Positions 30,808-42,531 of a stretch of 64,000 nt of DNA are shown piece after piece. This DNA is from Aurantiochytrium sp. KH105 (Eukaryota; Sar; Bigyra; Thraustochytrida; Thraustochytriidae). The stretch lies in assembly GCA_003116975.1 (NCBI GenBank), contig BGKB01000113.1:1-64000 (forward strand), read 5' to 3'. A program made the translations under genes and the position numbers. The stretch's first letter is position 1. Every line of letters begins with the position of its first letter. The notes under the pieces were generated by a model that did not search any database, was not told the DNA's origin, and saw nothing but the letters and a program-made list of their open reading frames with translations.

Positions 30808-33051
30808 ATGCAGACGGTCGGACGCCGGTTCTGTGGGCGGGCTCGGCGACAGCCCGGGAAGCCCGCACATGGGGCAGCAGCAGCTGCCCCGAGAAAACTT
30901 GCGCACGCTGCTTCATGGCAGCGCGCTGCGAGTCTGTATGCTGGCGCAAAAAAGTCCAAGGTCGTGGAGAAACAGGATGCAGCTTCGCTCGTACGCGATG
31001 GCGATACCGTCCTGATTGGGGGCTTCGTCACTCATGCAGTCCCGGAGACGATGCTGCAGGCGCTGGGCGACCGTTTTGCGGCGCAAAAAGCCCCGAAAGA
31101 CCTCACGCTACTCTTTTACGCGTGCGGCGACCCCAAAGGCACACGTGGGGTAAACCACTTGAGCCATCAAGGCATGGTGAAACGACTGCTTGCAAGCCAC
31201 CTGGGACAGATTCCAGATTTGCATCCACGCATCAAGGCCAGCGAGCTCGAAGCGTACGCCGTGCCTCTGGGCACAATCGCGCGCATTATTCGAAGCCGCG
31301 CATGCGGGAATCTGGGCTACGTGACTAGCATTGGCCTCGGGACCTTTGTAGACCCGCGAAACACGGGCGGCAAGCTTAACTCCGCGACCACGGAGGACAT
31401 TTGCGAGGTCATCAACCTCGACGACCAAGAATTTCTGCGCTACAAGACCATGAACTTTGATGCTTGCATCATCAGGGCCTCCGTCGGAGATACAGAGGGA
31501 AATTTGACGCTCGAAAATGAAAGCCTGTACTCGGACCCGCTTCTCATGGCAACAGCGACGCGTGCTAGCGGTGGCATCGTCATTGCACAAGTGGATCGTC
31601 TAGCCAAAGCAGGTTCTCTGCGTGCCGCCGACGTGCGCGTTCCAGCACCGCTCGTGGACGCCGTGTGTGTCGTCTCTGACCCCGAGCATCGGAGTATGGG
31701 TCTGTACACAAACGGCTATGATCCTTCGCTCTCTGGAGACGTCCTCATGCCCCTCGACGAGATGCCACCACTCTCAATGTCCGAGAAGAAGATTATGGGT
31801 CGTCGAGCTGCAATGGAGCTTGGAAATCACGTCTGCAATCTCGGCATCGGGGCTCCCGAGTTCGTTGCCAATTGCGCCCAAGAAGCCGGCATTCTCGACC
31901 ACGTGACTTTGACGACTGAAGCTGGACTGTTTGGAGGCCTTGGGTCGAGTGGTCTCAACTTTGGCTCGGCACACAATCCGCAGGCTCGCATTGAGCTCTC
32001 ACAGCAATTCGATTACTACAATGCTCGAGCTCTCGATTCGGCCTTTCTTGGCGCAGCAGAGATTGACGCCTCCACGGGTGACGTCAATGTGTCGAATCTG
32101 GGCACCGACCGCTTCATTGGACCCGGTGGCTTCATTGACATTACGCAGAGCACACGGCGCGTTATTTTCATGGGCACATTTACCAAAAAGGGACTTCGCG
32201 TTTCCGCAAAGGACGGCGCGCTTTCTATCGACCAGGAGGGATCAATTTCAATGTTCAAGCCGATTCGCGAGGTGACCTTTTCCGGAGCGCGCGCGCTCGC
32301 GCAGGGTCAAGACATCAAATACGTCACAGAGCGCGCGGTGTTTGAACTCACGCCCCAAGGTCTCGAGCTTGTCGAGGTGGCGCCTGGTATTGATCTCGAC
32401 AAAGATGTTCTGGCGCACATGGATCCAAAGCCCATCGTCCGCAAGGACACCATCAAGGAAATGGACCCGCGCATTTTTCAGGAACAACCCATGGATTTGC
32501 AGGAGGATTTTTTCCGAATGGGCAAGGCTTTTAAACAACGCTTTGTTGTCCGCGAGGAATCCTCCACCTGCCTCTTTGATGCGTCTGGGCTCGCGATCCG
32601 CAGCATGCAAGCCGTGAATGCATTCATGGACGATGTTAATGCGGTGTTGTCGACTATCACAAAAGACGGTGCGAAAAAGCTTGACTGCGTAGCCTCGTAC
32701 GAAGGCAGCGAGATATCGTCCTCGCTGCTTGAACCGTTTCTTGCGCGGGATAAAGAAGTCCATGAAAAGTACTTTGGCTCTGTTCGAAGACTTGGCGGCA
32801 AAGCCTTTGCGCGACAAGAAATGGCTCGGGCGATGCAGCTCGTTCCTAACGCTAGTATTTGGGAAGATTTGGCAGAGGAAAGGTCAACGTTGTCTCGCAA
32901 GGAATTCAAAGAGGGGCTCGAGAGAACCTTTGGCTTGCAGTTTACTGAACGTGAGATTATCCGCATTTTGGGCACGGACTCTGGCCCTGTAGCGCGGAAG
33001 GAGTTTGATCGGCTCGTGGCTCGCGCTTGGACCTGTCTGCTGGCTCGCTAG
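30808..33051 (+). CDS. Family I CoA-transferase, copy 2, long form
   Basis: This paralogue of the gene at 27853-30054 has 747 residues from the start used here. The start at 30808 was chosen because it yields a strong mitochondrial-type presequence (Arg/Ala-rich, no acidic residue for 50 positions) directly before KKSKVVEKQDAASLV, which aligns with copy 1. The frame is open back to 30502, so a longer product is possible. The catalytic glutamate is E371 in TTEAGLFGG, and GLGTFVDPR, INLGIGAPE-type (CNLGIGAPEF) and GPGGFIDITQ blocks are intact. The C-terminal extension is also kept. Codon choice is much less biased than in copy 1, which suggests lower expression or a conditional role. Confidence 0.88.
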   Translation: MQTVGRRFCGRARRQPGKPAHGAAAAAPRKLAHAASWQRAASLYAGAKKSKVVEKQDAASLVRDGDTVLIGGFVTHAVPETMLQALGDRFAAQKAPKDLTLLFYACGDPKGTRGVNHLSHQGMVKRLLASHLGQIPDLHPRIKASELEAYAVPLGTIARIIRSRACGNLGYVTSIGLGTFVDPRNTGGKLNSATTEDICEVINLDDQEFLRYKTMNFDACIIRASVGDTEGNLTLENESLYSDPLLMATATRASGGIVIAQVDRLAKAGSLRAADVRVPAPLVDAVCVVSDPEHRSMGLYTNGYDPSLSGDVLMPLDEMPPLSMSEKKIMGRRAAMELGNHVCNLGIGAPEFVANCAQEAGILDHVTLTTEAGLFGGLGSSGLNFGSAHNPQARIELSQQFDYYNARALDSAFLGAAEIDASTGDVNVSNLGTDRFIGPGGFIDITQSTRRVIFMGTFTKKGLRVSAKDGALSIDQEGSISMFKPIREVTFSGARALAQGQDIKYVTERAVFELTPQGLELVEVAPGIDLDKDVLAHMDPKPIVRKDTIKEMDPRIFQEQPMDLQEDFFRMGKAFKQRFVVREESSTCLFDASGLAIRSMQAVNAFMDDVNAVLSTITKDGAKKLDCVASYEGSEISSSLLEPFLARDKEVHEKYFGSVRRLGGKAFARQEMARAMQLVPNASIWEDLAEERSTLSRKEFKEGLERTFGLQFTEREIIRILGTDSGPVARKEFDRLVARAWTCLLAR

Positions 33052-33482
33052 ATTCATCGCCTCAAACTAGGAGGAAATTGACAGAAAAAGAAAATGGTCT
33101 TCGTTGCATCTTCTGCTTCAATGAGATGACGGTGTATACTTATCTTCTTCTTCAAGGGCGGTTGCTTTGGGGGGGGGGGGGAGGCGTGTAGAGAGATCTC
33201 GCATGTCCTGTGATGGGAGAAAATAGGATCAAGCCAAAAAAAGTCAAATTTGTTTCATTTCTGAAGATTGAAGCCTTGACTGCTCTTGCTCTTTTGCTTG
33301 CTTGATGGATCGATGTTGGTGCAAAGGGCGCGCTATCTATTTTTGTTGTCGTTGTGTCAAGACGTGGCGTGTCTTTTTCATATTTTTGGAGGTGTGGGTG
33401 GAATGGCTTCAATCAGTCTGTGTGCATGCGGCGCGACGAAGAATGGGAGTGTTAGAGAAAGAGAGAAAGGGAAGAAAGCACG
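33052..33482. other. Convergent spacer between CoA-transferase copy 2 and phosphoglycerate kinase
   Basis: The spacer holds a run of about 13 Gs near 33169-33181 and AT-rich 3' untranslated sequence for both genes. No gene is supported. Confidence 0.5.
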
Positions 33483-34919
33483 TCAGTTGTTGCGCGTCAG
33501 TGCAAGAGTGACCAGGGCAAGGCCGAGCGCGACGACGCCAGCTGTCGCGACCGGGTTGGCCTCGAGCGTGGCGAGAAAGCCCTTGGCCTTCTTTTGTGCA
33601 GTCCTGGAGGCCGACGCGACGCTGGGGGCCTTTGTCGCAGGCTTGGGAGTCTCGCGTACCTTCTTCTCGCTGAGCGCAGCGACACCGGGGAGCTCCTGGC
33701 CCTCAAGAAGAGCGAGCGAAGCGCCACCACCGGTGGAGACATGGGAGACCTTCTCCTCGGTGTCAAAGTACTCTGGGGTGCAGCAGGTGGCAGTGTCACC
33801 ACCACCAATGATGGTCGTCGCACCGGACGTGGTGGCATCGACGACAGCGTCCATGACAGTCTTGGTGCCCTTGGCAAAGTTAGGGAACTCAAAGACGCCC
33901 ATGGGACCGTTCCAGACGACGAGCTTGGCGGACTTGACGACGTCCGCGAAGCGCTTGGCAGACTCGGGGCCAATATCCAGACCCATCCAGCCCTCAGGAA
34001 CGCCGTCCTTCTCGGAGACGACCTTGTACTCGGCGTCGGCACCAAACTTGCTGGCGGCGACAAAGTCGTCGGGGAGGTAGATTTCGACGCCCTTGGCCTT
34101 GGCCTTCTCCATGATCTTGGGGATGAGCTCGGCGCCGGGCTCGTCAAAGAGGCTGCTACCAATGTCCATGCCAGCCACCTTTTTGAAGGTAAAGGCCATG
34201 CCGCCGCCGATGACCATGATGTTGACAATGTCAAGCATGTTCATGATGAGCTTGAGCTTGTCCTCGACCTTGGCGCCACCGAGAACGCTGACAAAGGGGC
34301 GCGCCGGGTTCTGCAGGGCGGCGCCAAAGTAGTCGAGCTCCTTCTTCATGAGGAAGCCGCCGACACGCGCCTCGAGCTGGACGCCGACCATGGAGGAGTG
34401 CGCGCGGTGCGCGGTGCCAAAGGCATCGTTGACGTAGACGTCTCCGAGCTTGGTGAGAGAAGCGCGGAAGCTCTCCACGGCTGCGGAATCGGCCTTGATC
34501 TTGTTGCCATCCTGGTCCTTGCCCTTGCCCTCTTCCTCGATGTGGAAGCGGAGGTTCTCGAGAAGGATGACGGAGCCGTCGGCGGGGCTGGCGCAGGCCT
34601 GCTCAACCTTTTCGCCGACGCAGTCGTCGAGAAAGGTGACGTCGCGCTTAAGGAGCTCGCCGAGGCGCTTGGCCACGGGCTTGAGCGAGAGCTTCTCGCT
34701 GGGCTTGCCGTCGGGACGGCCGAGGTGCGACATGAGCACGACGGCCTTGGCGCCCTTCTCGAGCGCGAACTTGATGCTCGGCAGCGCCGCGACGATGCGC
34801 TGGTCGTTGCTGATCTCCCCGCTGGCCTTGTCGAACGGCACGTTGAAGTCCACGCGCATCAGCACGCGCTTGCCCTCCAGGGCGGCGTCCTCGAGGCTCG
34901 CCTTGCTGAGGAGGCTCAT
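33483..34919 (-). CDS. PGK: Phosphoglycerate kinase with a C-terminal membrane tail
   Basis: This glycolytic enzyme transfers phosphate between 1,3-bisphosphoglycerate and ADP. From 34919 the product has 478 residues, about 60 more than usual. The core is complete: [46 protein letters not shown], the nucleotide loop GGGDTATC and the closing [15 protein letters not shown]. After the normal end ([10 protein letters not shown]) comes a Lys/Pro/Ala linker and then a hydrophobic stretch at about 456-475 ([20 protein letters not shown]) followed only by Arg-Asn-Asn. That is the layout of a tail-anchored protein, so this isoform is probably bound to an organelle surface. The start was chosen because Met-Ser-Leu-Leu leads straight into the conserved fold. 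Codon bias is strong, as expected for a glycolytic gene. Confidence 0.95.
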   Translation of the reverse strand: MSLLSKASLEDAALEGKRVLMRVDFNVPFDKASGEISNDQRIVAALPSIKFALEKGAKAVVLMSHLGRPDGKPSEKLSLKPVAKRLGELLKRDVTFLDDCVGEKVEQACASPADGSVILLENLRFHIEEEGKGKDQDGNKIKADSAAVESFRASLTKLGDVYVNDAFGTAHRAHSSMVGVQLEARVGGFLMKKELDYFGAALQNPARPFVSVLGGAKVEDKLKLIMNMLDIVNIMVIGGGMAFTFKKVAGMDIGSSLFDEPGAELIPKIMEKAKAKGVEIYLPDDFVAASKFGADAEYKVVSEKDGVPEGWMGLDIGPESAKRFADVVKSAKLVVWNGPMGVFEFPNFAKGTKTVMDAVVDATTSGATTIIGGGDTATCCTPEYFDTEEKVSHVSTGGGASLALLEGQELPGVAALSEKKVRETPKPATKAPSVASASRTAQKKAKGFLATLEANPVATAGVVALGLALVTLALTRNN

Positions 34920-36105
<1,186 letters not shown>

Positions 36106-37689
36106 TTAGAGCGGGATGTTGCCATGCTTGCGCGCAGGGCGGTGCTCGACCTTGCCCTCAAGGAGCTCGAGCTCGTTGCAAAGGTGCTGGCGCGTCTGGG
36201 AAGGCATGATGATGTCGTCGACAAAACCACGGGCAGCGGCGGTGAGCGGGTTGGCAAATCGCTCCTTGTAGTTCTCAGTCTCCTCCTCGACGTTCTTGCC
36301 GCGGAAGATAATCTCGACGGCGCCCTTGGCGCCCATGACGGCGATCTCGGCAGAGGGCCAGGCAACGTTCGAGTCAGAGCGAAGATGCTTGGAGGACATG
36401 ACATCGTAGGCGCCACCGTAGGCCTTGCGCGTGATGACGGTGAGCTTGGGCACGGTAGCCTCGGCGTAGGCGTAGAGCAGCTTGGCGCCATGGCGAATGA
36501 TGCCGTTGTGCTCCTGGGTGGTGCCAGGCAAAAAGCCCGGGACATCAACAAAGGTGACAAGCGGGATGTTGAAGGCGTCACAGAAGCGCACGAAGCGCGC
36601 GGCCTTGGTGGAAGAGTTGATGTCGAGGCAGCCGGCGAGCTCGAGGGGCTGGTTGCCAACGACGCCGACGGTGCGGCCATCGAGGCGGCCAAAGCCGACA
36701 ATGATGTTCTTGGCGAACTCGGGGTGGATCTCGAGGAACTCGTTCTCGTCGAGGACCTTGGAGATGATGGTCTTCATGTCGTACGGATGATTGGGGTCCT
36801 CGGGAACGAGCATGTCGAGGGCCGGGTCGGCACGGTCGCGCGGGTCCACCGTGGTGCGGCGGGGGACATCGGCGTTGTTGCTGAGCGGGAGAAAGTCAAA
36901 GAGCTCACGAGCCATGCGAATGGCCTCGACATCATTGTCGTACGCGAGGTGGGCGACGCCAGACTTGGTCATGTGCGCCTTGGCACCGCCGAGCTCCTCC
37001 TGCGTGACCTCCTCGTTGAGCACGGTCTTGACGACCTCGGGGCCCGTGATAAAGCAGTACGAGGTGTCGCGCACCATCATGGTAAAATCAGTGATGGCCG
37101 GGCTGTAGACGGCACCACCGGCGCAGGGGCCGCAAATGAGACTGATCTGGGGAATCACACCCGAGGCCTCAACGTTGCGCTGGAAGACCTCGGCGTAGCC
37201 GCCGAGGGAGGCCACACCCTCCTGAATACGCGCGCCACCGGAGTCGTTGATGCCGATGACGGGGGCACCGACCTTGAGGGCCTTGTCCATAATCTTGCAG
37301 ATTTTCTCGGCATGGGTCTCACTGAGGGAGCCGCCAAAGACGGTAAAGTCCTGTGAGAAGAGGAAGACGGGGCGGCCGTTGATGAAGCCGTGTCCGGTGA
37401 CGACACCATCGCCGTAGAACTGCTGCTTTTCCATGCCAAAGTCCGTGCACCGGTGGAGCTTGAGGCTGTCGTACTCGACAAAGGTGCCATGGTCCACAAG
37501 GAGGGCAATGCGCTCGCGCGCGGTGAGCTTGCCCTTTTCATGCTGCTTGGCGATGCGGGCTTCGCCGCCGCCCAAGAGGGCCTGCTCCTTGATCTCGGGC
37601 CACCTGTCCGCGAAGGCCACCACGGACCTCCGCGACGCCGGCAGCGCCTTGCCGGCCACCGTCTGCACTGTGCGCGACGCGAGCATCAT
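36106..37689 (-). CDS. PCCB: Propionyl-CoA carboxylase beta chain, mitochondrial
   Basis: This 527-residue carboxyltransferase subunit turns propionyl-CoA into methylmalonyl-CoA together with a biotin-carrying alpha chain that is not in the window. The N-terminus ([21 protein letters not shown]) is a good mitochondrial presequence. Family blocks are [28 protein letters not shown], the oxyanion-hole glycines in [11 protein letters not shown] and [53 protein letters not shown] and the typical end RKHGNIPL. Length matches animal and bacterial PCCB. Codons are strongly C- and G-ending. It lies next to two CoA-transferases that could supply propionyl-CoA; that link is inference. Confidence 0.95.
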   Translation of the reverse strand: MMLASRTVQTVAGKALPASRRSVVAFADRWPEIKEQALLGGGEARIAKQHEKGKLTARERIALLVDHGTFVEYDSLKLHRCTDFGMEKQQFYGDGVVTGHGFINGRPVFLFSQDFTVFGGSLSETHAEKICKIMDKALKVGAPVIGINDSGGARIQEGVASLGGYAEVFQRNVEASGVIPQISLICGPCAGGAVYSPAITDFTMMVRDTSYCFITGPEVVKTVLNEEVTQEELGGAKAHMTKSGVAHLAYDNDVEAIRMARELFDFLPLSNNADVPRRTTVDPRDRADPALDMLVPEDPNHPYDMKTIISKVLDENEFLEIHPEFAKNIIVGFGRLDGRTVGVVGNQPLELAGCLDINSSTKAARFVRFCDAFNIPLVTFVDVPGFLPGTTQEHNGIIRHGAKLLYAYAEATVPKLTVITRKAYGGAYDVMSSKHLRSDSNVAWPSAEIAVMGAKGAVEIIFRGKNVEEETENYKERFANPLTAAARGFVDDIIMPSQTRQHLCNELELLEGKVEHRPARKHGNIPL

Positions 37690-37700
37690 CCTCCTTTTCC

Positions 37701-37701
<1 letters not shown>

Positions 37702-37733
<32 letters not shown>
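37702..37733. repeat. CTG trinucleotide repeat
   Basis: About ten CTG units lie just upstream of the PCCB start codon, in its 5' leader or core promoter (CAG on the sense strand of that gene). Confidence 0.9.
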
Positions 37734-38076
37734 ATATCTTCTCCGGCCGGACGCTCTCTTTGCGCGCACGCAAGGAAAGGAATCAACCGCGAGCCTCCGT
37801 GAGCGTGCGTCCGTGCGTCCCTGCGAGCGGGCCTCCGTGCGAGCGTGCGTCCCTGCGAGCGAGCGAGCGAGCGTGCGTGCGTGCGTGCGTGCGTGCGGGA
37901 GGGCGCGGGCTGCCGAGCGCTCGATCGGGTTTTGTCGCGAGGCCGCCTCGCGCGGTCGGACCTCGCGCGCGGCGGGCGGCGGTTTCCCCTAGCCGGCGCC
38001 TAGGCCGGCCTACCTGCCCCCTCCCTGCCTGCTCTCCTCCTCGCGACGGGCCTCGCCCCGCCTCGCCTTCCTCGCC

Positions 38077-38101
38077 NNNNNNNNNNNNNNNNNNNNNNNN
38101 N
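38077..38101. other. Assembly gap (25 Ns)
   Basis: Twenty-five consecutive Ns sit within a very GC-rich, repeat-rich spacer. The true length of the missing sequence is unknown. Confidence 1.
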
Positions 38102-39842
38102 CGCCGCGCCGCGCCTCTCGGCCCACGCACGCACGCACGCACGCACGCGGGCGCGCACGCACGCCGCGCGCCTCCGCCCTGCGCGCGAGGCGCGGCGCGG
38201 CGCGGCGCGGCATGTCCGATGGGCGGCGAGGAGAGGGAGAGGACTGGCAGCGCAGATAGGATAGGACATCCCGCGGTGCGAGAAAGAGCAGCGTCAGCGG
38301 CATCATCAGCAGCAGCATTTTCAGGAGCAGCGGCATCATCAGCAGCTGCAGCAGCAGCGTGGCATGGCCGGGCTCGTGCAGCGGAAAGGCGAGGGTCGAT
38401 GCGAGGCTGGTCGTGGTGTGGAGCGAGGCGACGCAGACGAGCTCGACGGAGACGAGCTCGGGTTTATTCTTGTGGTTGGGGGCTAATGTGTAGTTTAGTA
38501 GTAGCCAAAGATGATGGAGGGAGGACAGCATCGAAGACAAGGAGGAAGGAGGACAAGGCGAGACAGACCAGCGGAAGGCGGTAGGACATCCGGACGGAAA
38601 AGACGGTGCAGACCGCAGCGGACAAGGAGCTAGCCGCCGAGGGAAGCAAAGCAACAAGCAAGTCCAGCGAATGGGCAAGCGAAGGAAACCTGAGCGCTTA
38701 AGACTTGCAAAGAAGGTGGATGGAGAGCCTAGTGCTTGTGGTCTGTTTGTCTGCGAGGACGTTGAGCTGCCGTGCCGTCGTCTTTACAAGATCGTAACGC
38801 TTGTGACAAGATGGACGGGCGCAAGGCGACGGTCTTCGTCAATGATCGCGACGATGCTGGATATCCTTCCACTTCAAGGTGGCAGACTTTGTACTATAAT
38901 ACTACGGTTCGTGCCAGCCAACATGTTGTATCCGATCGTGCACGAAATAGTTTTCATTGTCGAACGTAAGTTAGCAAGCATGCTCGCGTAGCTCATTCGG
39001 CTTTGAAAAATGGAATTTCTTTTGGCAACGAGAAGCAACCAATGCCAATGCGATGACGCATGCTCGCCACATCATTCTTCCCCAAAATACAGGAATTTCA
39101 TGCTGCATTCGGCACTGCAAATGGTCTGACCTCGAATAATAACCAAACAGAAAGCGAACCTCCGAGAGACTGCGTCATGCACATCGGCCCCTTACCAAAA
39201 GAAAGAACAATGTCGTGACGTGACTTTGCGTCAAAACTTCGCTTGCCAAGAGTCCAAAGCATCCGGAGCTCCCCAAGAAAGAACCCAAAGGATACGCAAG
39301 CACATCAGTCAGCAGCATGTCTCTAGCTCTATAGATCCGACCCGTTCTCAGTCCCACTGCCAATCTTCTTTCACGACGCTATCCTCCTCACGATGCAATC
39401 CTCCTCACGACGCCATCGCCGTCGCTACTTTCGCTGCTAATCTCCACGACGCCGCTCTCGTTGCCGCCGTTCAGCGATTCCTTCATCATCCAGCGAGCAG
39501 CCGGGAGGGAGGGCTTGCCAACATCATAATAAACAACAACCACCGGGAGCGAGCGAGCGCGCGGCAGTGCCGCAGGCAGACTTGCTCGCTCGCAGACTTG
39601 CTCGCTCGCAGGCGCAGGCAGAGCGCGCGCAGCGGCGGCGAGCCGTCGGCCGGCAGCGCGGTCGCAGGCAGGCAGGCAGGCGCGCGGGCAGGCGCGGGCG
39701 CGGCTCGCAGCAGACAGACCAGACCCGGCCGCAGCGTCGGCGGCGGCAGCCTCGGCAACGACGGCGGCGGCGACGGCGACGAAGAAAGCGGCCGGGAGCA
39801 GCGGCGCCGGCGCACGGGCGTCGCGCAGGGCCAGCGAAGGCG

Positions 39843-39844
<2 letters not shown>

Positions 39845-39880
<36 letters not shown>
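39845..39880. repeat. CAG/AGC trinucleotide repeat
   Basis: About 11-12 repeat units lie 36 bases before the chosen start of the Sds3-like gene. The run is in frame with that gene and would encode polyglutamine if translation began further upstream. Confidence 0.9.
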
Positions 39881-39915
39881 TGCAGCAGGTGAGGTTTGAG
39901 GAGAAGACGAGCAGC

Positions 39916-40935
39916 ATGGACGAGGAAAAGAAGCAGGTGGACGAGCAGAAGGACAGCAAGCAGGAGCAAGAGGCCAAGGCCGGGGCCGGCGTGGAAGAGC
40001 AGGACCAGGCCATGGGCGAGGCCGAGGAAAAGGGCGAGGGCAGCCAGGCGCAGGAAAGCAGCCCCGCAGAGGATGGCGAGGCATTTTACAAATCCAAGCT
40101 GGAAGAGCTCAGGGACGAGCTGAAGCGCGTTAAGGAGGGCTCCCACGAGCGCGTACAGGAGCTTGACAAGGCGCTCCAGCACAGGAAACTGCTCAGCGTC
40201 GAGGATGCGCAGCGCATGCGCGAGCTGCGCATCAAGGAAGCCGAGGCCCTCTACGCCTACGACGTCAAGGCCGCAAACGAGTCATACGATAACTCATACA
40301 GGGACGTGCAGAGCAAAATAGCGGGCGAGGTAGAAGAGTCGATCAAGAGACTGCAGGCTCTGCGCGAGGGCATGTCGGACGGCGAAGTGCGCTCGAGCTC
40401 GCGGAAACTACGCGGCAGCGGCCACAATGCCAGCGGCTCGAGCCGCAGGGCTGCCAGCGACGGCGACGAGGCCACTGACGAGGGCGCCGGTGGCATGGAT
40501 CTCGACGGGGAGTCCAACTCGGGAGCGCCAAGCGCAGAGGGCCCGTCGAAGCGCGCGAGCGTCCCAGGCGGCTATGGCTCCGAGTCGTTGGGCATGAACT
40601 TTTTTATGACCGAGAACTCGATCTACGATGACCTGCGCGCGATCCAGCAGGACTGGAAGTCACGCGCAGAGACCTTTCTCTCGCAGGGCGAAGCCGCCAA
40701 AGAGTGCGTCCGTGTCGAGGACGGCGTTCTCTATTACGAGGAGCACATTTTGGAAAAGGATCAAGATGTAGTCTGTTACACTGAGGTTTCCAAGGAGCAG
40801 ATCCAAGGCACCATCCAGAACATTAACGCGTCCGAAGTCATTGTCAAACTGCTTGATGGATCGCTATCGCGCGTCCTCATCACCTATCTCCGCTCCGGCC
40901 GCTGCACAATCGGGCCCCTCATGGATGAGGCATGA
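39916..40935 (+). CDS. Sds3/BRMS1-family subunit of a Sin3-type histone deacetylase complex
   Basis: From 39916 this is a 339-residue protein with an acidic N-terminus, a coiled coil and a small C-terminal beta domain, the layout of Sds3/SUDS3 and BRMS1. The coiled coil (about 57-160) opens FYKSKLEELRDELKRVKEGS, the Sds3 pattern of Y..KL..L...L..L.EGT. GMNFFMTENSIYDDLRAI matches the LNYLLTDEQIMEDLR element, and the C-terminal part RVEDGVLYYEEHIL, then IQNINASEVIVKLLDGS, matches the EDGKLYYD and GANEIWVR region. The family scaffolds Sin3-HDAC co-repressor complexes in the nucleus. The frame is open back to 39220 and would add a polyglutamine and Arg-rich segment; the start used here precedes the conserved acidic N-terminus. 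Confidence 0.85.
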   Translation: MDEEKKQVDEQKDSKQEQEAKAGAGVEEQDQAMGEAEEKGEGSQAQESSPAEDGEAFYKSKLEELRDELKRVKEGSHERVQELDKALQHRKLLSVEDAQRMRELRIKEAEALYAYDVKAANESYDNSYRDVQSKIAGEVEESIKRLQALREGMSDGEVRSSSRKLRGSGHNASGSSRRAASDGDEATDEGAGGMDLDGESNSGAPSAEGPSKRASVPGGYGSESLGMNFFMTENSIYDDLRAIQQDWKSRAETFLSQGEAAKECVRVEDGVLYYEEHILEKDQDVVCYTEVSKEQIQGTIQNINASEVIVKLLDGSLSRVLITYLRSGRCTIGPLMDEA

Positions 40936-41302
40936 GACGAATGCGCGTTCGTGTCGCTTATGTGGATAAATGTGTGGATGAATGGAAAGGATGGCAAGGA
41001 TCAAATGTTGGCCGTTCGGTCGGTCGAGAATGATTCCCGCATAAATGACAAAACAACGAAACTCAACAAACAAAGCAAGAAGTTCACAGAAAAAAAGGAT
41101 AAAAAGAAATAGCAGATGGTTTGGGGCTTTTTTTTTTGTTGGCATAGATCTCGACCTGCGCGCGCGGTCCAGCCACAGCATGTCGATCGTGTGGCCGGCG
41201 CCCGCCGGCCCTCGAACGATGGATAAGACTAGGTTGCTCGCTCACATGTACAGTAGTGCTTTTACAGTGCTAAGCTGCGCTGTGCTGTACTTGCGTGGTC
41301 GC
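40936..41302. other. Convergent spacer
   Basis: This AT-richer 3' sequence lies between the Sds3-like gene (+) and the Tom22-like gene (-). No gene or RNA is seen. Confidence 0.45.
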
Positions 41303-41879
41303 TTACTGCTGCGCGGGGGCGCCGCCCATCATCTGGTTGATCTGGGCCTGGTTGTAGCCCTGGGCGCGGAGCTGCTGGATCTGCTGGGTCTCGGCCTCGG
41401 CGATGGCCATGTCTCGTGCAATCTGAAAGTACAGCGGGAAGATCACGACAATGCCCGTCGTCGTGAGGATCCACGTAACGTCGCCGCCCTTCTTGAAGGC
41501 CCACCACGCCCAGCTGCGTGCGCTCTGCACGATGCTCGACTGCATAATTCCCTGTGGATTTTTATTCGCGTCGTCGCCGGCCACCCATCACGCGAGTCGA
41601 TTCCATCCATCGCGTCGCCGCGGGTCCGGAGCCGCGCCGTCCGATGCAGTGCAGAGCGTCGTCTCTCTCTCGTCAGTCTCCCGTCTCGCCCGCGCCCGCG
41701 CCCGCCGGCCCCTCCCCGCGCGCCGCGCGCGCCTCCGAAGTCGCGGGCGCCGCGGCGCCAATCAAAATCATCATCATCATCATCATCATCAACATCATCC
41801 TCCCGCCCAAACGCACCTTCACGCCGCCGGGCGCCTCGCCGCCGGCCGGCGCGGCCCCGGGCTGCTGCGCGCTAAGCAT
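41303..41879 (-). CDS. Tom22/Tom9-like mitochondrial outer-membrane protein, one intron
   Basis: Reading down the minus strand, exon 1 is 41879-41817 and exon 2 is 41551-41303, with an intron 41816-41552 that begins GTGCGT and ends CCACAG. The spliced product has 103 residues: a short Ala/Gly/Pro N-terminus, then a helix with WAWWAFKKGGDVTW, one membrane segment (ILTTTGIVVIFPLYFQIA) with a central proline, and a short Gln-rich tail. GDVTWILTTTGIVVIFPL resembles the GKAAWI-TT-VVPL block of plant Tom9 (Tom22), including the Trp before and the Pro inside the membrane helix. A receptor and organiser role in the TOM import complex is therefore likely. The unspliced alternative would start at the internal Met at 41545 (80 residues). 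Confidence 0.68.
41552..41816 (-). other. Proposed intron of the Tom22-like gene
   Basis: The interval has GT and AG ends on the minus strand, is 265 bases long and joins exons in phase 0 (AAG | GGA). It contains a CAT/ATG repeat (about 41764-41789). Supporting evidence is only the consensus ends and the frame fit. Confidence 0.6.
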
Positions 41880-42531
41880 GCTGCTCCGCTCTGCGTCTCG
41901 CTCGCTCGCTCGCGTGCTGCTGCTGCTGCGCTCCTGCTCGTGCGCTTCTGCCGCGCCTTTCTTTCTTTCTTTCTTTCTTTCTGTCTTTCTTGCTTCGCTG
42001 CTGCGAGCGACTGGCCTTCGGGGCGGGAACGCCGGGAACCCCGCCTCTGCGCCCTCTTCTCGAAGTCGCACGTCAGCGTCGTAGAGGAACTCGAAGAGGG
42101 ACTCGAAGAGGGATTCGGAGAGGCGAGCATTCTGGCGGCGGCTAGGTTTGAGGCTGGTACTCTTGGGTTGGGATCGGGTTGGAGTTGGGAATAAGAACCT
42201 GAAAATGGGAGGCGGGGTGGGCGAGGCGAGAGTCGACGGAGAGAGAAGGACCTGACAAGACAGGCAGCCACAGCTACCTGTGAAAGGGATCCGTGGAGAG
42301 TGCACTCAAAACGTGAAGCGACCAACGTCGTCCGTCGCACAGCAGAGTCATACCCAAGCCTATAATCAATCTCATGCTCTTCCTGCGAGAAGGTGAGCAG
42401 GAGGATAACAACGTTCGAATTCTTGTCAAGCATAAAAGTCAGACGCGCATGTTCACGGGGGACGATTCGTTCAAGCAACATGCCAAGGGGCTCTTGCTTG
42501 GCCAACAAACGATCGGAGGACTAAAGAAAAA
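41880..42531. other. Spacer upstream of the Tom22-like gene
   Basis: The spacer holds a CTTT repeat near 41961-41982 and the presumed promoter of the Tom22-like gene, plus the 3' region of the next minus-strand gene. No gene is supported. Confidence 0.45.

Larger units (their letters stand above)
37690..39915. other. Divergent spacer with an assembly gap
   Basis: The spacer separates the PCCB gene (-) from the Sds3-like gene (+). It contains a CTG run (37702-37733), GAGC/GTGC repeats (about 37856-37896), the 25-base N gap at 38077-38101, a GCAC repeat (38123-38148) and a CAG run before 39916. No gene is supported; a weak 106-codon frame at 38671-38991 has no recognisable features. Confidence 0.5.

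Noticed and set aside
38671-38991. 106-codon frame with a hydrophobic C-terminal part
   Set aside because: No motif, no convincing start context and no homology I can recognise; the length is within chance expectation.
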